A stretch of DNA of 64,000 nucleotides from Methanocella_A sp963792125. GTDB taxonomy: Archaea; Halobacteriota; Methanocellia; Methanocellales; Methanocellaceae. Of this stretch, positions 37,101 through 47,900 are shown piece by piece; within the stretch, counting starts at the first letter, position 1; every line of letters starts with the position of its first letter. The DNA is taken from contig CAWBVA010000003.1 of the NCBI GenBank assembly GCA_963792125.1, forward strand, positions 1 to 64,000, written 5' to 3'. A program made the translations under genes and the position numbers. The notes under the pieces were generated by a model. The model was not told the origin of the DNA, ran no database searches, and saw only the letters and a list, made by a program, of their open reading frames with translations.

Positions 37101-37353
37101 GGATAACGGGCCAGGCATCCCGGACGATTTCAAGGGCCAGATATTCCACCGGATACTCCGGGGCACGACCAATGCGAAGGGCATGGGTCTCGGGTTGTAC
37201 CTCGTAAAATCGCTCGTAGAAAGCTACGGTGGCCACGTCTGGGTCGAGGACCGGATAACGGGTGACTACACGAAGGGCGTCAGGTTCGTGGTCATGCTGC
37301 CTGCCGTTGAAAAGTCATTATTATTCGCTGATTATTATAAGAAAAAGTCCTGA
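34140..37353 (+). pseudogene. MEDS-PAS multi-sensor histidine kinase, decayed by many shifts and a stop
   Basis: The start at 34140 gives a MEDS domain (VPWGTHFSLFYQTKQDLID, NNEFCMWVTA), known from methanogen and methylotroph sensors. PAS domains follow at about 34750-35090, 35130-35480, 35530-35860, 35890-36210 and 36280-36600, each ending in DITERK-type motifs. Then LDLMGHDINNMHQI (phosphoacceptor region) and a HATPase (VEDNGPGIPD, GMGLGLYLVK) end at 37353. Continuity fails at about 35518, 35838, 36110, 36190, 36610-36740 and 37040, and GAG became TAG at 36232. The density is higher than elsewhere, so real decay seems likely here. The first 1.4 kb is an intact frame. Confidence 0.85.
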
Positions 37354-37477
37354 TTTCGGGAGTTATTGACTACTTTACGTGCGCGTGAGAACAAGTCGAT
37401 AACTTTGGCTATTTGATACTATTATTCAGTAATTAATATAAGAAAAAGTCCAAAAACGACGAACTGACTAACTACCC

Positions 37478-37533
37478 CCCCACTTTTAACATGGGGGATA
37501 TATGTCTGTCCTCAGATTTCGCCATTTATCGCT
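37478..37533. repeat. Second copy of the tRNA-Pro tail repeat
   Basis: CCCCCCACTTTTAACATGGG with hairpin arms CCCCA/TGGGG, then ATATATGTC and CAGATTTCGCCATTTATC. Pairs with 30141-30193. It sits between two convergent kinase genes and may end their transcription. The tRNA sequence itself is not repeated. Confidence 0.75.
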
Positions 37534-37553
37534 TTATTAATATAAAAATAGTA

Positions 37554-39344
37554 TTACTTGGCTACGGCCGGAAGCATGACCACGAACCTAGCGCCTTTCG
37601 TGTGGTCGCCTGCACCCGGTCCTCGACCCATACCCTACCGTTGTAGCCGTCCACGAGCGATTTGACTAAATAAAGGCCGAGGCCCATGCCTTTCGCTTTA
37701 GAAGTACTCCTCAATACCCTGTTAAAAATCATGCCTTTGTTATCATCAGGAATGCCCGGGCCGTTGTCCTCGACCGACACACGGCAGTAGCTCTGACCAT
37801 TCTCTCCCACCCGCTCAAGGTTAATAAATATATCAGCACGGACCCCCGTATGCTTGATCGCGTTGATGACCAGATTTGAAACACATCATGCAACAACTCG
37901 TTAGCCCGGACATGACAATGTTCGCAACCATTCAAGTTCAGCGAGACCGACTTATTGGGCACCGCCCCGAACTCCCGCGGTATTTCCGAGAGCACCTTGC
38001 ACACATCGACTTCCTTTGTCTGGAACAAGCCCTTGCGGAAATTCTGCAATTTTTTCACATTCTGGATAAGCTGGGAACTTCGATGCAGCACCTCGATAGA
38101 CTTATCCATAGGCTCGGTCTGCCCCTCACAGGCAGGCATGTCCTTCGCCAATTCGAGGTAACCCAGCGCGATCTGGTGCATATTATTAATGTCATGGCCC
38201 ATCAAATCCAGGTACAGCTCTGCCTGGGCTTTAGCGTCGCTCAATTCTTCCTCAGCCCGCTTGCGCTCGGTGATGTCGGTATTGGTACCGAACCAACGCT
38301 GGATATTACCCTGCTCGTCCCGGATGGGCGTGACCCTGGTCAGGAACCAGCGATAGTTGCCATCCTTGCCACGCAACGGGAATATGTTATCATATGGCTG
38401 GCCCGCCTTGATCCGCGAACTCCACTCTTCCAGTCACGCTTTAACGTAATCCGGGTGGTGGACCTTCTGCCAGCCCCATCCCTGCATCTCCTCCAGCGTA
38501 GTGCCCGTATAATCGTACCACTGCTTGTTATACCAGAAAATCCAGCCATCCGGGTTGGCCATCCACGCCAGATTGGGAATATTATCCGCCAAGGCCCGGA
38601 ACCGCTCCTCGCTCTCCCGTAAAGCTTCCTCTGCCTGCTTGCGCTCGGTGATGTCCTCGAACGGTACCGAACATTCTGACGGCCTTTCCGGCCTCGTCCA
38701 GAAGTGGACACTCGGCTTCCGCGTGAACGATGCGCTCCGTGCTCGTCCGGCCAGACGACCCGGTAGTCTATATCATAGTGTTCCCCTTTATGCAGGGCTG
38801 CGTCGACTGCCTTATGGACGGAATCCCTGTCTCCGGGGTTTAACGTATTTATAAACTCATCATAAGTTGAAAAATTCGCGCCTGCCAATGCCGAATATCC
38901 GGTAAACTCGTCGCTGCACTGTACCTTGTCATCGTTCGTATCTCAGACCCAGTTGCCGACATGAGCTATGAGCTGCGACACGCGCCAAATTGTCCTCGCT
39001 CTCCCTCAACGCGGCGTTCATTCTGGCAACTTCTTCAACGCGGGCGTTAATCTCATCCAGCTGCACCCGGAGCTCCTCGTTCTGGACCCCCATCTCTTCA
39101 TGCTGGAGTATCAACCTCGTCTCCTTCGTCTGCAACTCATCACGCAGCGTCTCTATACTCTGCTTCTGAACATCAAGTCATCGTACCTGTTGCGAAAGAG
39201 GTCATTTTTGCCCGCAGCCTTCTCGTAACGCCCTACTACATCCTTTAAACGGGAATTGAGGCCACGCAGGGCATTCAGCTCAACGATAAGCTCCGCTCGG
39301 TCTTTATCGGCATCCTTCTTCCCTTCCGCTACATGTCGGCCCAT
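37554..39344 (-). pseudogene. PAS histidine kinase, frame broken several times
   Basis: Reading left from the ATG at 39344: a coiled-coil start (MGRHVAEGKKDADKDRAE, LNSRLKDVVGRYEKAA), more coil (MGVQNEELRVQLDEINARV), two PAS domains (about 38950-38650 and 38620-38260), LDLMGHDINNMHQIALGYLE with the phosphoacceptor His, then N box, VEDNGPGIPDD and GMGLGLYLVKSLVDGY. At least five one-base shifts are needed, for example near 39180, 38930, 38430, 37873 (GTGTTTCAAAT lacking a base) and 37612 (GTGCAGGCG lacking a C). Its 5' region equals that of the kinase at 33424. Decay or sequence error cannot be told apart. Confidence 0.85.
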
Positions 39345-39371
39345 GATGATCGCGATGTATGAAACTGATTT

Positions 39372-39488
39372 ACATTAAAAAGCCTTTATATAAATATGTT
39401 CCCCGGCCTATAAAAAAGCGCCAGGAGGTCTTCAGACTGGTTGATCGAGCTATCTGGGGCATCGCTCGTCGATGCGGTCGCAAATTGT
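39372..39488 (-). promoter_or_regulatory. Repeated histidine-kinase leader, copy 2
   Basis: On the minus strand: ACAATTTGCGACCGCATCG, hairpin GCATCG-ACGAG-CGATGC (perfect), then CATATTTATATAAAGG and the kinase start. About 115 bases align with 33281-33395. The hairpin is kept by matching changes in its two arms between the copies. Confidence 0.75.
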
Positions 39489-39661
39489 AGATTATGGGAC
39501 ACAGGTCCGCTTTTGCGATTTAGCGGTTAGATAAGGCAGGGAATACCTTACCCATTACGGCCTCACCGAGGTGGAGATCCCACCTTGCTGGTCGGCCGCA
39601 GCGAGACAGCCATTTACCCGACGTACAAGCTGTGGGTCCGATCGCACGTCCAGCCTGACGG

Positions 39662-41188
39662 CTATATGGTGAAGCCTTTGACGATGTAGCGGATGAGCAT
39701 GGTCACTGGAATGATCTCCAAGCGGCCGATCCACATATTTACAATGAGCATGATTTTTCCCGCTACGTGAAGGCTCGGGTCAATGATGCCGCACCAGAGT
39801 CCGGCGTTGCCCTGCGCGGAGCATACGGTCATGAAGATGCGGCTAAGGCTGTAGCCCGGGGTGACGTGGGACAGGACCATTACGCCGAGTACGATCGTGA
39901 TGACCCACAAAAAAGTGATCAGGGTGGCCTCAGCCAGCTCTTTGTTGATCACCGACTCACTCAGCCGCTGGTTGCCCATCTTGATCATCACGATGGCGTT
40001 GCGGGGCAACAACATTTGCTTGAGCCACAGCTTGAACTCGGTGACAAGGAAGATCGCGCGGGCTATCTTGATCCCACCACCCGTTGAGCCGGCACAGGTG
40101 CCGACGATCATGGCGATCGAGAGGATTAGAAGGGCGGTGATCGACCAGTCAGCCATCACCGACGTCTGTAGTCCGGTGGTCGTGATGGCGGAAACAAGCT
40201 GGAACGCCGCCAAGCGTAACGACTCAAACAGGTCATGATGCTGGAGATATAGCTTAGCAGAGAGTGCCAGTATAGCCACTGTTATCAGAAACAAAAAAGT
40301 CCTGACCTGCGGGTCCAGAGGCAGGAGGCTCTTCGGTTTTTTAACGGTCTTGTAGATGAACACGAATGGCAGCGCCCCGATGATCATGATGACCATGAGC
40401 ACGATCTCGATAGGCACACTATTGTAGTGAGCGATGCTGTCGGAATATATGGAGAAGCCGCCCGTGCCGAGGGCTACCATGCAGTGGTTGATCGAGTCCC
40501 ATAGTGGCATGCCCACAGCGACCAGCATGATGATGCCGATGACTGTGAGGAATAGATAGATGAACCAGATAGTATTGATCGTCGATCGAATGCTCGGCTT
40601 GATCCGTTCCTTTCGTGCCTCCGACTGGTACATGATATAGGTACTGGTGCCGGGACGGATCAGGATAGTGACCATGAGCAGGATGACGCCGATGCCACCG
40701 ATCCACTGCATTACGCTGCGCCATAACAGGACAGCCTGGCTCGACTGTTCCGGGAACATGATCATGGTAAAGCCAGTGCCTGTCCAACCCGAGACGGCCT
40801 CGAAGAAAGCATCGATGCCCGACATATGCTCGATCATGATTAGCGGAATCGCACTGACAGCAGGCACTACGAGGTAGGCGATAGCAGCCACGATCATCGC
40901 GTGACGGAGCTCGATATCCTCAGTCACTGGAAAAGCGAGCTTCAGAAGGAGGGCGATGCCACCGCTCACGCCGGATGCCACGACGAACGCAAGAGCGTTG
41001 CCGGGTTCACCGAGCAGGAAGCAGGTGACTACCATCCCGGCGAGAATGATCGCAGAGATGGCGAAAAGCCCAGATAGGTTGCTGAGTATGATGCGAATTT
41101 CTCTATATCTCGAAGTCTTACTTTTCAGGGTGGCCTTCGTTGAGGGAATGCTCCTGCCGAAATCGACTAGTACGTGGGAGAAAGGCAC
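39662..41188 (-). CDS. trkH: TrkH/KtrB-type potassium transporter membrane subunit
   Basis: The 508-residue membrane protein has four pore-type repeats with the selectivity glycines: GWTGTGFTMIM, ALGTGGFSIY, TTTGLQTSV and SAQGNAGLWCG. It imports K+ (or Na+) and normally needs a TrkA/KtrA-type RCK protein, which is not in this window. The start at 41188 gives an N-terminal cytoplasmic stretch of about 35 residues; a shorter start is possible. Signal-transduction genes flank it on both sides but no operon is apparent. Confidence 0.93.
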   Translation of the reverse strand: MPFSHVLVDFGRSIPSTKATLKSKTSRYREIRIILSNLSGLFAISAIILAGMVVTCFLLGEPGNALAFVVASGVSGGIALLLKLAFPVTEDIELRHAMIVAAIAYLVVPAVSAIPLIMIEHMSGIDAFFEAVSGWTGTGFTMIMFPEQSSQAVLLWRSVMQWIGGIGVILLMVTILIRPGTSTYIMYQSEARKERIKPSIRSTINTIWFIYLFLTVIGIIMLVAVGMPLWDSINHCMVALGTGGFSIYSDSIAHYNSVPIEIVLMVIMIIGALPFVFIYKTVKKPKSLLPLDPQVRTFLFLITVAILALSAKLYLQHHDLFESLRLAAFQLVSAITTTGLQTSVMADWSITALLILSIAMIVGTCAGSTGGGIKIARAIFLVTEFKLWLKQMLLPRNAIVMIKMGNQRLSESVINKELAEATLITFLWVITIVLGVMVLSHVTPGYSLSRIFMTVCSAQGNAGLWCGIIDPSLHVAGKIMLIVNMWIGRLEIIPVTMLIRYIVKGFTI

Positions 41189-41459
41189 CGATGCTCACCT
41201 GCTTCCCTGCCGGTCGGCCACGATTGCCCCCAAGAACAATTGCTTTTTTCTAAGCTTCGTTGCAGATGAGGCTTTACATTGGTCTGGTGTAACCACAATC
41301 TACTTCTTTTATAGCTTTAAAAAGGAATCTATAAGGTTATCGGGCGGACCTTAACTTCCCATATATAAAGCTGTCGGAAAAATGTCGTCAGATAATAGTG
41401 TTAAACTTTCAAATTACTTTTAGCCCAGCCATATAACGTTAAATGCCCTTCTTAACATT

Positions 41460-41693
41460 ATGCCGAGCATGCACCGTTACATGGTCCACAAAAAGTTCGA
41501 GGGCTACCGCAACAGCCTTGATAAGGAGCGTCGTGAGGTCTTCGATTGGCTTATCTTTGAGGTAGCCGGGATACGTGAGGAGACGCTCGTCAATCGCCCC
41601 GACCCCACGGAGGTCATGTTGATGAACATCCTGATAGAAATGGAGATGCGGTTGCGGAAGCTGGAAATGGGACAGCAAAATGATAAATTGTAA
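41460..41693 (+). CDS. Small helical protein, unknown
   Basis: The 77-residue protein (MHRYMVHKKFEGYRNSLD to MEMRLRKLEMGQQNDKL) is charged and helical with no known motif. The ATG at 41460 or at 41469 may be used; no strong ribosome binding site is seen and a TATA-like CATATAACG lies about 30 bases before, so a leaderless message is possible. Confidence 0.6.
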   Translation: MPSMHRYMVHKKFEGYRNSLDKERREVFDWLIFEVAGIREETLVNRPDPTEVMLMNILIEMEMRLRKLEMGQQNDKL

Positions 41694-41720
41694 AATGTTC
41701 AATTTTGCGTCGCTAACTCG

Positions 41721-41805
41721 ACAATTTGCGACCACATCGACCAGTGATGCCCGGCCAGCTCGAAGGTTTGTCAATCGAAAACCTCACGACGTTATGTGAA
41801 AAAAG
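41721..41805 (+). repeat. Third, diverged copy of the kinase-leader repeat
   Basis: ACAATTTGCGACCACATCG, then CATCGACCAGTGATG (hairpin arms CATC/GATG) and GCCCGGCCAGCTCGA align with the first half of the leaders at 33281 and 39488. The TATA-box half is missing, and the gene that follows runs in the opposite direction. Confidence 0.65.
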
Positions 41806-41942
41806 CAAATGGAAGAAAACGCCGGTTCGAGTCGGGCACAGGGCAGTCAACTATTCTTGTTCAATTCATTACATACAACAGCATGTTTTTTATTTCCCAC
41901 GCCTATGTAAAATAGTCCCCGATTATAAAATATGGGTTCGGG

Positions 41943-44240
41943 TTATTTTACAGCCGGGAGCATGATGATAAAACGGGCGCCTTTGGAGCTGTCATCCGGG
42001 ACGCGATCCTCGGTCCATATTTTACCCTGAAAGTCGTCGACCAGAGTCTTTACAATGTAGAGCCCCATACCGGTACCTTTTACCTTGCCCGGTTGCTTGA
42101 AACGCTCGAAGATTTCACACTTGCGCTGATCCGGGATGCCGGGACCGTTATCCTCAAAGGTGATCCGGCAATAGCTAACCCCGTCCTCTGCGGCTTTATT
42201 CTGTTTGATATTTATCGTCAAGGGCCCTTTCGAATGTTTGATCGAGTTCCCGATTATATTTGAGAATACATCTCTCAACAGGTTGTTCGCAAGAACTTTA
42301 CAATTGGACGATAGCTTGTAATTGATTTTAACATCTCTCCCCGGCATGTACGAGTATTCGGAAACTACGTCGGCGAGCACTTCTCTCACGTTGATCACTT
42401 CATACCTGTACTCCTTTTCTTTCGCGGCTCTGAGCTTCTTGAGATTACTGATCAGGCCCGAGCTACGCATGAGAGTTTCCAGGGGCTTCTCCAGTAATTC
42501 CCGGTTCTCCCCCTTCAGGTCAAGTGCATCAATAGCCAGCTCAAGATAACCGATGGCGATCTGGTTCATGTTCTGGAAGTCGTGGCCCATCAGATCGAGG
42601 TACAGTTCCACTTGAGACTTTGCCGCTAGCAATTCCTCCTCGGCCTTCTTCCGCTCTGTAATGTCCTCTACCATACCTATCGCAAAAGAGAGTTCGCCTT
42701 TAATGTCACGGACCGCCGATGTCGTCAGGCGGGCAGAGACGATCGAATTATCTTTGCGCAGGTACCGCTTTTCGATTTTATAATGATCGATCTCTCCCGA
42801 GACTATCCGGTTGAAATAGGCCATGTTTTTGCTGATGTCATCGGGATGAGTTATATCGGTAATAGATCGATGGATTAGCTCCTCTCGCTTGTATCCAAGC
42901 ATGTTAAGTAATGCATTATTGATATCTATTATTATACCGTTTTTATCCGCCATCGAGATGCCTATTGCAGCCCAGTCGTATACAGCATGGAACCGTTCTT
43001 CGCTATACCTGAGTGCGTCTTCAGCGGTCTTCCGCTTCGTTATGTCCTCGACGATCCGTATGAAGTACTTCGGCTTTCCGGCCTCCCGCACGAGCGAAGC
43101 GGTCACGTTCACCCAGATGATCGAACCGTCTGTTCTGATGTCTCGCTTCTCGATCGAATACGTGGAAATTTCGCCCGCGATAAGCCGTCTCAAGTAAGTC
43201 AGTTCGTACTCCAGGTCTGCGGGGTAGGTTATATCCTGTATGTTGAGCTTGAATATTTCCTCCAGGTTGCACCCCAAAATATCGCATAACTTTTTATTTG
43301 CCCGGATGAATCTCCCGTCGAGGCTCATCTGGCTAATTCCTATTGCCGCCATCTGGAAAATCGCGCGGAACCGCTCCTCGCTATCCCGCAACGAATCCTC
43401 GATCCGCTTATGTTCGGTTATATCTCTGCTGGTCCACGATATTGACACGACGTTTCCCGATTCATCCTTTATCGGAGAAGCGACGATGGAAACGTTAATG
43501 AGCTTGCCATCTTTTTTCTTACGCACCGTTTCATAATTATCGACGACGTTACCCGACTTCACAGCATCGAATATGAGGGGAAGGTCGGGCGCCTTGTCCT
43601 TCGGTATGAGAATGGAAAGGTTCTTGCCGACCGTTTCTGCGGCCGTATAACCGTATACACGCTCTGCACTCTTATTCCAGACCAAAATTGTGCCATCCAG
43701 CGACACTTTGAGAAGCGCATCGTGAGAATACTCGACTATCGAAGCGAGGCTGGAACGGATTTCTTCAGTGCGCTTGCGTTCGCTCACATCCCTCACGACG
43801 CTGACGATGATAGGTTTCCCGGCGAACTTCGCGCCCCTCGCACTGACTTCGACCGGAAAAATCGAGCCATCCTTACGCTTGTGAACGGTCTCGAACGAGC
43901 ATTCTTCCTCAAAACATTTAGCGAGCTGTTCCGGCAACAATGGCCTCTCGCTGGGTATACGGATGTCCCTCACGTTCATCGAGCGCAGCTTTTTTAAAGA
44001 GTAGCCGTATTGCACCTGTGCCCGTTTATTCGCATCTAAAATGGCACCATCAGGATTAATTATAAAGATCGCGTCGTTGACACTCTCGAAAACGAGGTAA
44101 TATTTTTTAAGCTCTTCCTCTGCCAGCCTGCATTTATCATCAGCAAGGGCTAAAGAACTCGCCGGTTCTTTATCGTTTTTTAATCCTCCCGTAAGCTTTT
44201 CATTCGCATCTAAATAGAGAGGACCTTTGGTATTTTTTAT
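41943..44240 (-). CDS. Four-PAS histidine kinase
   Basis: The intact frame encodes four PAS domains (about residues 30-140, 150-270, 280-400, 410-530), each ending in a DVSERKR/DITEHKR-type motif. Then come LDLMGHDFQNMNQIAIGYLE with the phosphoacceptor His, N box GNSIKHS, FEDNGPGIPD and GTGMGLYIVKTLV. No membrane segment, so it is a cytoplasmic sensor. Start: a strong GGGGAGGG lies at 44245-44252, but the codon in position is ATA (44240). The first standard start, GTG at 44015, would remove half of the first PAS domain. A stop at 44256 limits the frame. ATA may be an error for ATG. Confidence 0.88.
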   Translation of the reverse strand: MKNTKGPLYLDANEKLTGGLKNDKEPASSLALADDKCRLAEEELKKYYLVFESVNDAIFIINPDGAILDANKRAQVQYGYSLKKLRSMNVRDIRIPSERPLLPEQLAKCFEEECSFETVHKRKDGSIFPVEVSARGAKFAGKPIIVSVVRDVSERKRTEEIRSSLASIVEYSHDALLKVSLDGTILVWNKSAERVYGYTAAETVGKNLSILIPKDKAPDLPLIFDAVKSGNVVDNYETVRKKKDGKLINVSIVASPIKDESGNVVSISWTSRDITEHKRIEDSLRDSEERFRAIFQMAAIGISQMSLDGRFIRANKKLCDILGCNLEEIFKLNIQDITYPADLEYELTYLRRLIAGEISTYSIEKRDIRTDGSIIWVNVTASLVREAGKPKYFIRIVEDITKRKTAEDALRYSEERFHAVYDWAAIGISMADKNGIIIDINNALLNMLGYKREELIHRSITDITHPDDISKNMAYFNRIVSGEIDHYKIEKRYLRKDNSIVSARLTTSAVRDIKGELSFAIGMVEDITERKKAEEELLAAKSQVELYLDLMGHDFQNMNQIAIGYLELAIDALDLKGENRELLEKPLETLMRSSGLISNLKKLRAAKEKEYRYEVINVREVLADVVSEYSYMPGRDVKINYKLSSNCKVLANNLLRDVFSNIIGNSIKHSKGPLTINIKQNKAAEDGVSYCRITFEDNGPGIPDQRKCEIFERFKQPGKVKGTGMGLYIVKTLVDDFQGKIWTEDRVPDDSSKGARFIIMLPAVK

Positions 44241-44373
44241 CCTACCCTCCCCGCATTAATACTATTAATAAGATTTACACAGTAATTATATGTTTCTGAA
44301 AATTGAATGATTATAGATCACATGTGCATATGGGATCATCCGGTCAAGTTCGGGCAGGCATTTCGCAACCGGG

Positions 44374-44418
44374 CTATGCGCGAAATTCGTGATCGTGCTG
44401 CCTGCCGTAGAACAATAA
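44374..44418 (+). pseudogene. Histidine-kinase 3' end remnant, plus strand
   Basis: The last codons of the kinase family (AKFVIVLPAVEQ and stop) stand alone on the plus strand, between two kinase genes on the minus strand. The surrounding DNA from 44259 to 44569 shows nothing else I can support. Confidence 0.65.
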
Positions 44419-44569
44419 TACTATTTTATATTAATACAACCATAAATGACAAAACTGAAGTCCAGATGACGTCAGGATAGATCGCTTACAACTTCACGGA
44501 CCTGTTTCCCCGCAGAATCTGGCGGACGGGAAAATCAAATGACAAATACTTATAATAAAAGTAATTGCT

Positions 44570-44938
44570 TTACAGGGGACCGATGCTTTCCATGATCTCT
44601 TTTAAGCTGGTCGGCTTTTTCAAAAACACATTCGCCCCTGCATCGAGCACTGACTGCCTTATGCTGTCATCGGCACTGATAAATATGATCTTCGTGTCCG
44701 GCTTAATCTTTAAAATCTCTACCATCAGGTCGAGGCCATTCATATATGGCATGCGGTAATCAATGATGACCACAGCCGGCTTGGGGTTCGTATTTTTGAA
44801 CTTATCGAGAGCCGAGTAGCTGTCGTAAGCGATAAAATCGACAGGTACTTGCCGGTGTTTGAATAATAGTTCATAGGTCCGGACCAGTTGCGGGTCATCG
44901 TCTACAATGGCAACACTGGTACGTCTATTTTCAGACAT
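44570..44938 (-). CDS. Single-domain response regulator
   Basis: The 122-residue receiver domain has acidic residues Asp13-Asp15, phosphoacceptor Asp60 in VVIIDYRMP, a Thr/Ser position in IFISADD and Lys107/108 in FLKKP. No output domain. Its start overlaps the end of the 2012-residue kinase by 8 bases, so the two are translated together and the receiver is likely its phosphorylation target, acting by protein contact. Confidence 0.93.
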   Translation of the reverse strand: MSENRRTSVAIVDDDPQLVRTYELLFKHRQVPVDFIAYDSYSALDKFKNTNPKPAVVIIDYRMPYMNGLDLMVEILKIKPDTKIIFISADDSIRQSVLDAGANVFLKKPTSLKEIMESIGPL

Positions 44939-47900
44939 TTTTCTCCTCCTTGATCGCAGGCAGGTACACTAAAAACCTGGTGCCCTTCGTGTAGTCTATC
45001 AACACTCGGTTCTGTACCTCTACGTAGCCGCCGAAGCCTTCCACAAGGCTCTTGACCAGGTACAGGCCGAGGCCCGTACCCTTTGCCTTTGTCTGGCCCC
45101 GCTTGAACCGCTGGAACACTTCCTCCTTCTTTTCGTCGGGAATGCCGGTCCCGTTATCCTCGATCGCTATGCGGTAGTACAGGTTCCCGTTCAGGCCGAC
45201 CTTGTGTACGCCCGCGTTGATCTCCACCGGATCGCCGGAATGTTTCACCGCATTACCCACAAGATTACCAAACACATCCTTCAGCAGGGGATTAGCCCGC
45301 ACCAGGCACTCGCCATTCGAAACATAATTGATCTTAATGTTGCGGCCGGGAATATCCGAATATGCGTTCAGGACGTCTTCAAGGACCTTCGCCAGGTCGA
45401 CAGTCTCCATTTTATACTCGCCCGACTTATGCTTCTGCAGCTTCCGCACGTTGTCAATTAGCCGGGACGCCCTCTCCAGTGTTTTAAACGGGGTCTCGAT
45501 TAGTTCCTTATCTTCGGCCTGCAGCTTCCCGCTGGTGCTCATGATCTCTCCGGCAAGCTCCAGCTGCATCAACGCGATCTGGTGCATGTTGCTGATATCG
45601 TGGCCCATCAGGTCCAGGTACAGCTCAGCCTGGGCTTTTTCATCTTCCAGCTCTTTTTCCGCCTGCTTTCGTGCGCTGATGTCCTGCCCCTGCGCTATAG
45701 TCGCCAGCAAATTTTTCTGGGCATCGTATATGTTCGCCGAGTTCCACAGTGCGATCCGGACGTTGCCATACTTGTGCTGGATGGTTATCTCGACCGACTC
45801 CCATTGTTCGCCTGTGAGAGTCTTCTTTATTTTATCCAGCGATTCCTCTCTTCTGTCAGGCGGGAAGAGGATGCTCAGGTTTTTTCCTATGACTTCATTT
45901 GCCATATAGCCGGAGAGATGCTCAAAGGCATGGTTAAATCTCGTAATGGAGAAGCTTGGATCCCAGACAATGATCGGCGCATTGGCGTTATTGATAAGGC
46001 TCTCCAGGTAATCATGGGTCTCACGCAGGGATGCGGTCACACTCTGTAGCTCGTCAAAATTCGTTCGCAACTCCTCGTTCGCACACTCGATCTCCTCCGA
46101 CTGGGCGGCGAGCTCTTCGCTTTTTATCTCCAGCTCTCCGTTCGCATACTGCAGCTCTGCTGTCTTAGTCTTCAGCTGCTCCAGTAACCGTTCTCTCTCC
46201 AGCTCGGCCTGCTTGCGCTCGGTAATGGGGCGCGTCGTGACCACGACTCCGTCCACGCCCTGTACTCCGATCATGTTCATCCCGACCGACTCGACATCAA
46301 GGTATTCGCCATCCGCCTTCCGGATCCGGAACTCGGTGGCCAATCCCGGGTTAATCTTATCAAAGACATCGCCCAGTTCTTTGTGCACCCGCTCCAGGTC
46401 ATCGGGATGTATGAACTCGAGGGGAGATCTGCCCAGCATATAATCGGCCGGATACCCGAGGATCTTCCCGGATGACGGCGAATCATAGATGATGCGCCCG
46501 TCCCGGTCCAGGATCCTGATTATATCCGACGAGTTCTGGATTAGCGACCGGAACCTGATGTCTCTTTCCCGCTGTGCTTCCTCCGCCTTCTTCATCTCAT
46601 ATAACAACCGGACGTTCTCCAGCGAGATTGCCGCCTGCCCCGCCAATAGTTCCGTCATCTGCGTTTTTTTCGGGGTGAACACCCTGTCAGACACTCGGTC
46701 TTCGAGGTATAGTACCCCGATCATCCTCGACTGTTTGTTCACCGGGACGCAGAGTACCGAGCGCAGGCGCAACTCCCTGACCTCAGGATTGTCTTTGAAC
46801 AGGTCCTCCTCGCAGGCGTTGTTGAGGACGACCCGCTCTGCGGTCCGGTATACATAGCGTACTATGGCTTTACAGATGTTGTCGACATCCTCGAAGTTTT
46901 TATCAAGCCCCGTCGTTTGCTTATTCCCGGGATGGCTTTCCGCGCGGACGATGAGCCGGCCCTTATCTTCCAGCAATAGATACCCGTCCCGGGCCTCGGA
47001 GCTTTCCATGACTACTTCCATGATCTTTTCCAGCAGAGAGTCCTGTTCTATCTCGGCGGAAATGGCAAAGGATGACTTCATCAGGTAATTGACGTCAAGG
47101 GGCAGGGTCGTTCCGGTATCGGCAGAGGCCGTAACCGGAGTTACTTCCCCGAAGTGCCCGGCATATTTCTCCTTTAGACGGATCTCCTTTCGCTCAGCCT
47201 TGCATTTTCTGTACAAGCGCTCAGCTTCGAGGAAATACATTCTTGCTGAGAAGTGGCCGGCATGCTGGAGGTATTCCCCGAAACATTCGTTGATATGCCC
47301 TTCCAGGAACGTGTACCCCTGGCTATGCGCCTTGTCAATCGCCTCGAGGTAAAGGCTCCTGGCTTCCCTGAATTCGCCAGTGACCCGCTCCTTCTCAGCG
47401 TAAAGGAAGGCGAGATACGGTTTTAACAGAGGCCCCAGGCTTGCCCACGTCTCGACTTTTTTGATGATAGGGCCGATCTCCTCAAGTAATTCCCGCTTAT
47501 CCCGGGCGCCTGACCTCATTTCGAATAGTTTTAGCCGGTTCAATACCAGGAAAACATGCCAGTTTCTTTTCAGCACATTGTCTGTAAGGCCAGACAGGTA
47601 CTTGCGTACCTTATTCAGGCACTCCTCTGCTTTTTCATACTCCCCGAAATAATAGTGCGCCATGGCCAGGTGGACATAATAGCTTCCTGCCGATGCGACG
47701 TGGTTATCAGATTCCCAGCGTCGCACTTTCTTCTCCATATCCACCGGCGAATAGCCTCTCTTCATAGGTTCGATCCAGCCAGCCTGCATGGCTTCGGCCA
47801 GGCCGGCGGAGAAGGAGAGGTGGTACCGGTTCGAGAACTGGAGGCATTCCCTGGCATATTCTTCGATGACGGACATGTCGGCCCCCTGCACCCGGAGGTT

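Noticed and set aside
30071..37533. Integrative element at tRNA-Pro
   Set aside because: The repeat excludes the tRNA 3' end and no integrase or replication gene is present, so a typical att-bounded element is not supported.
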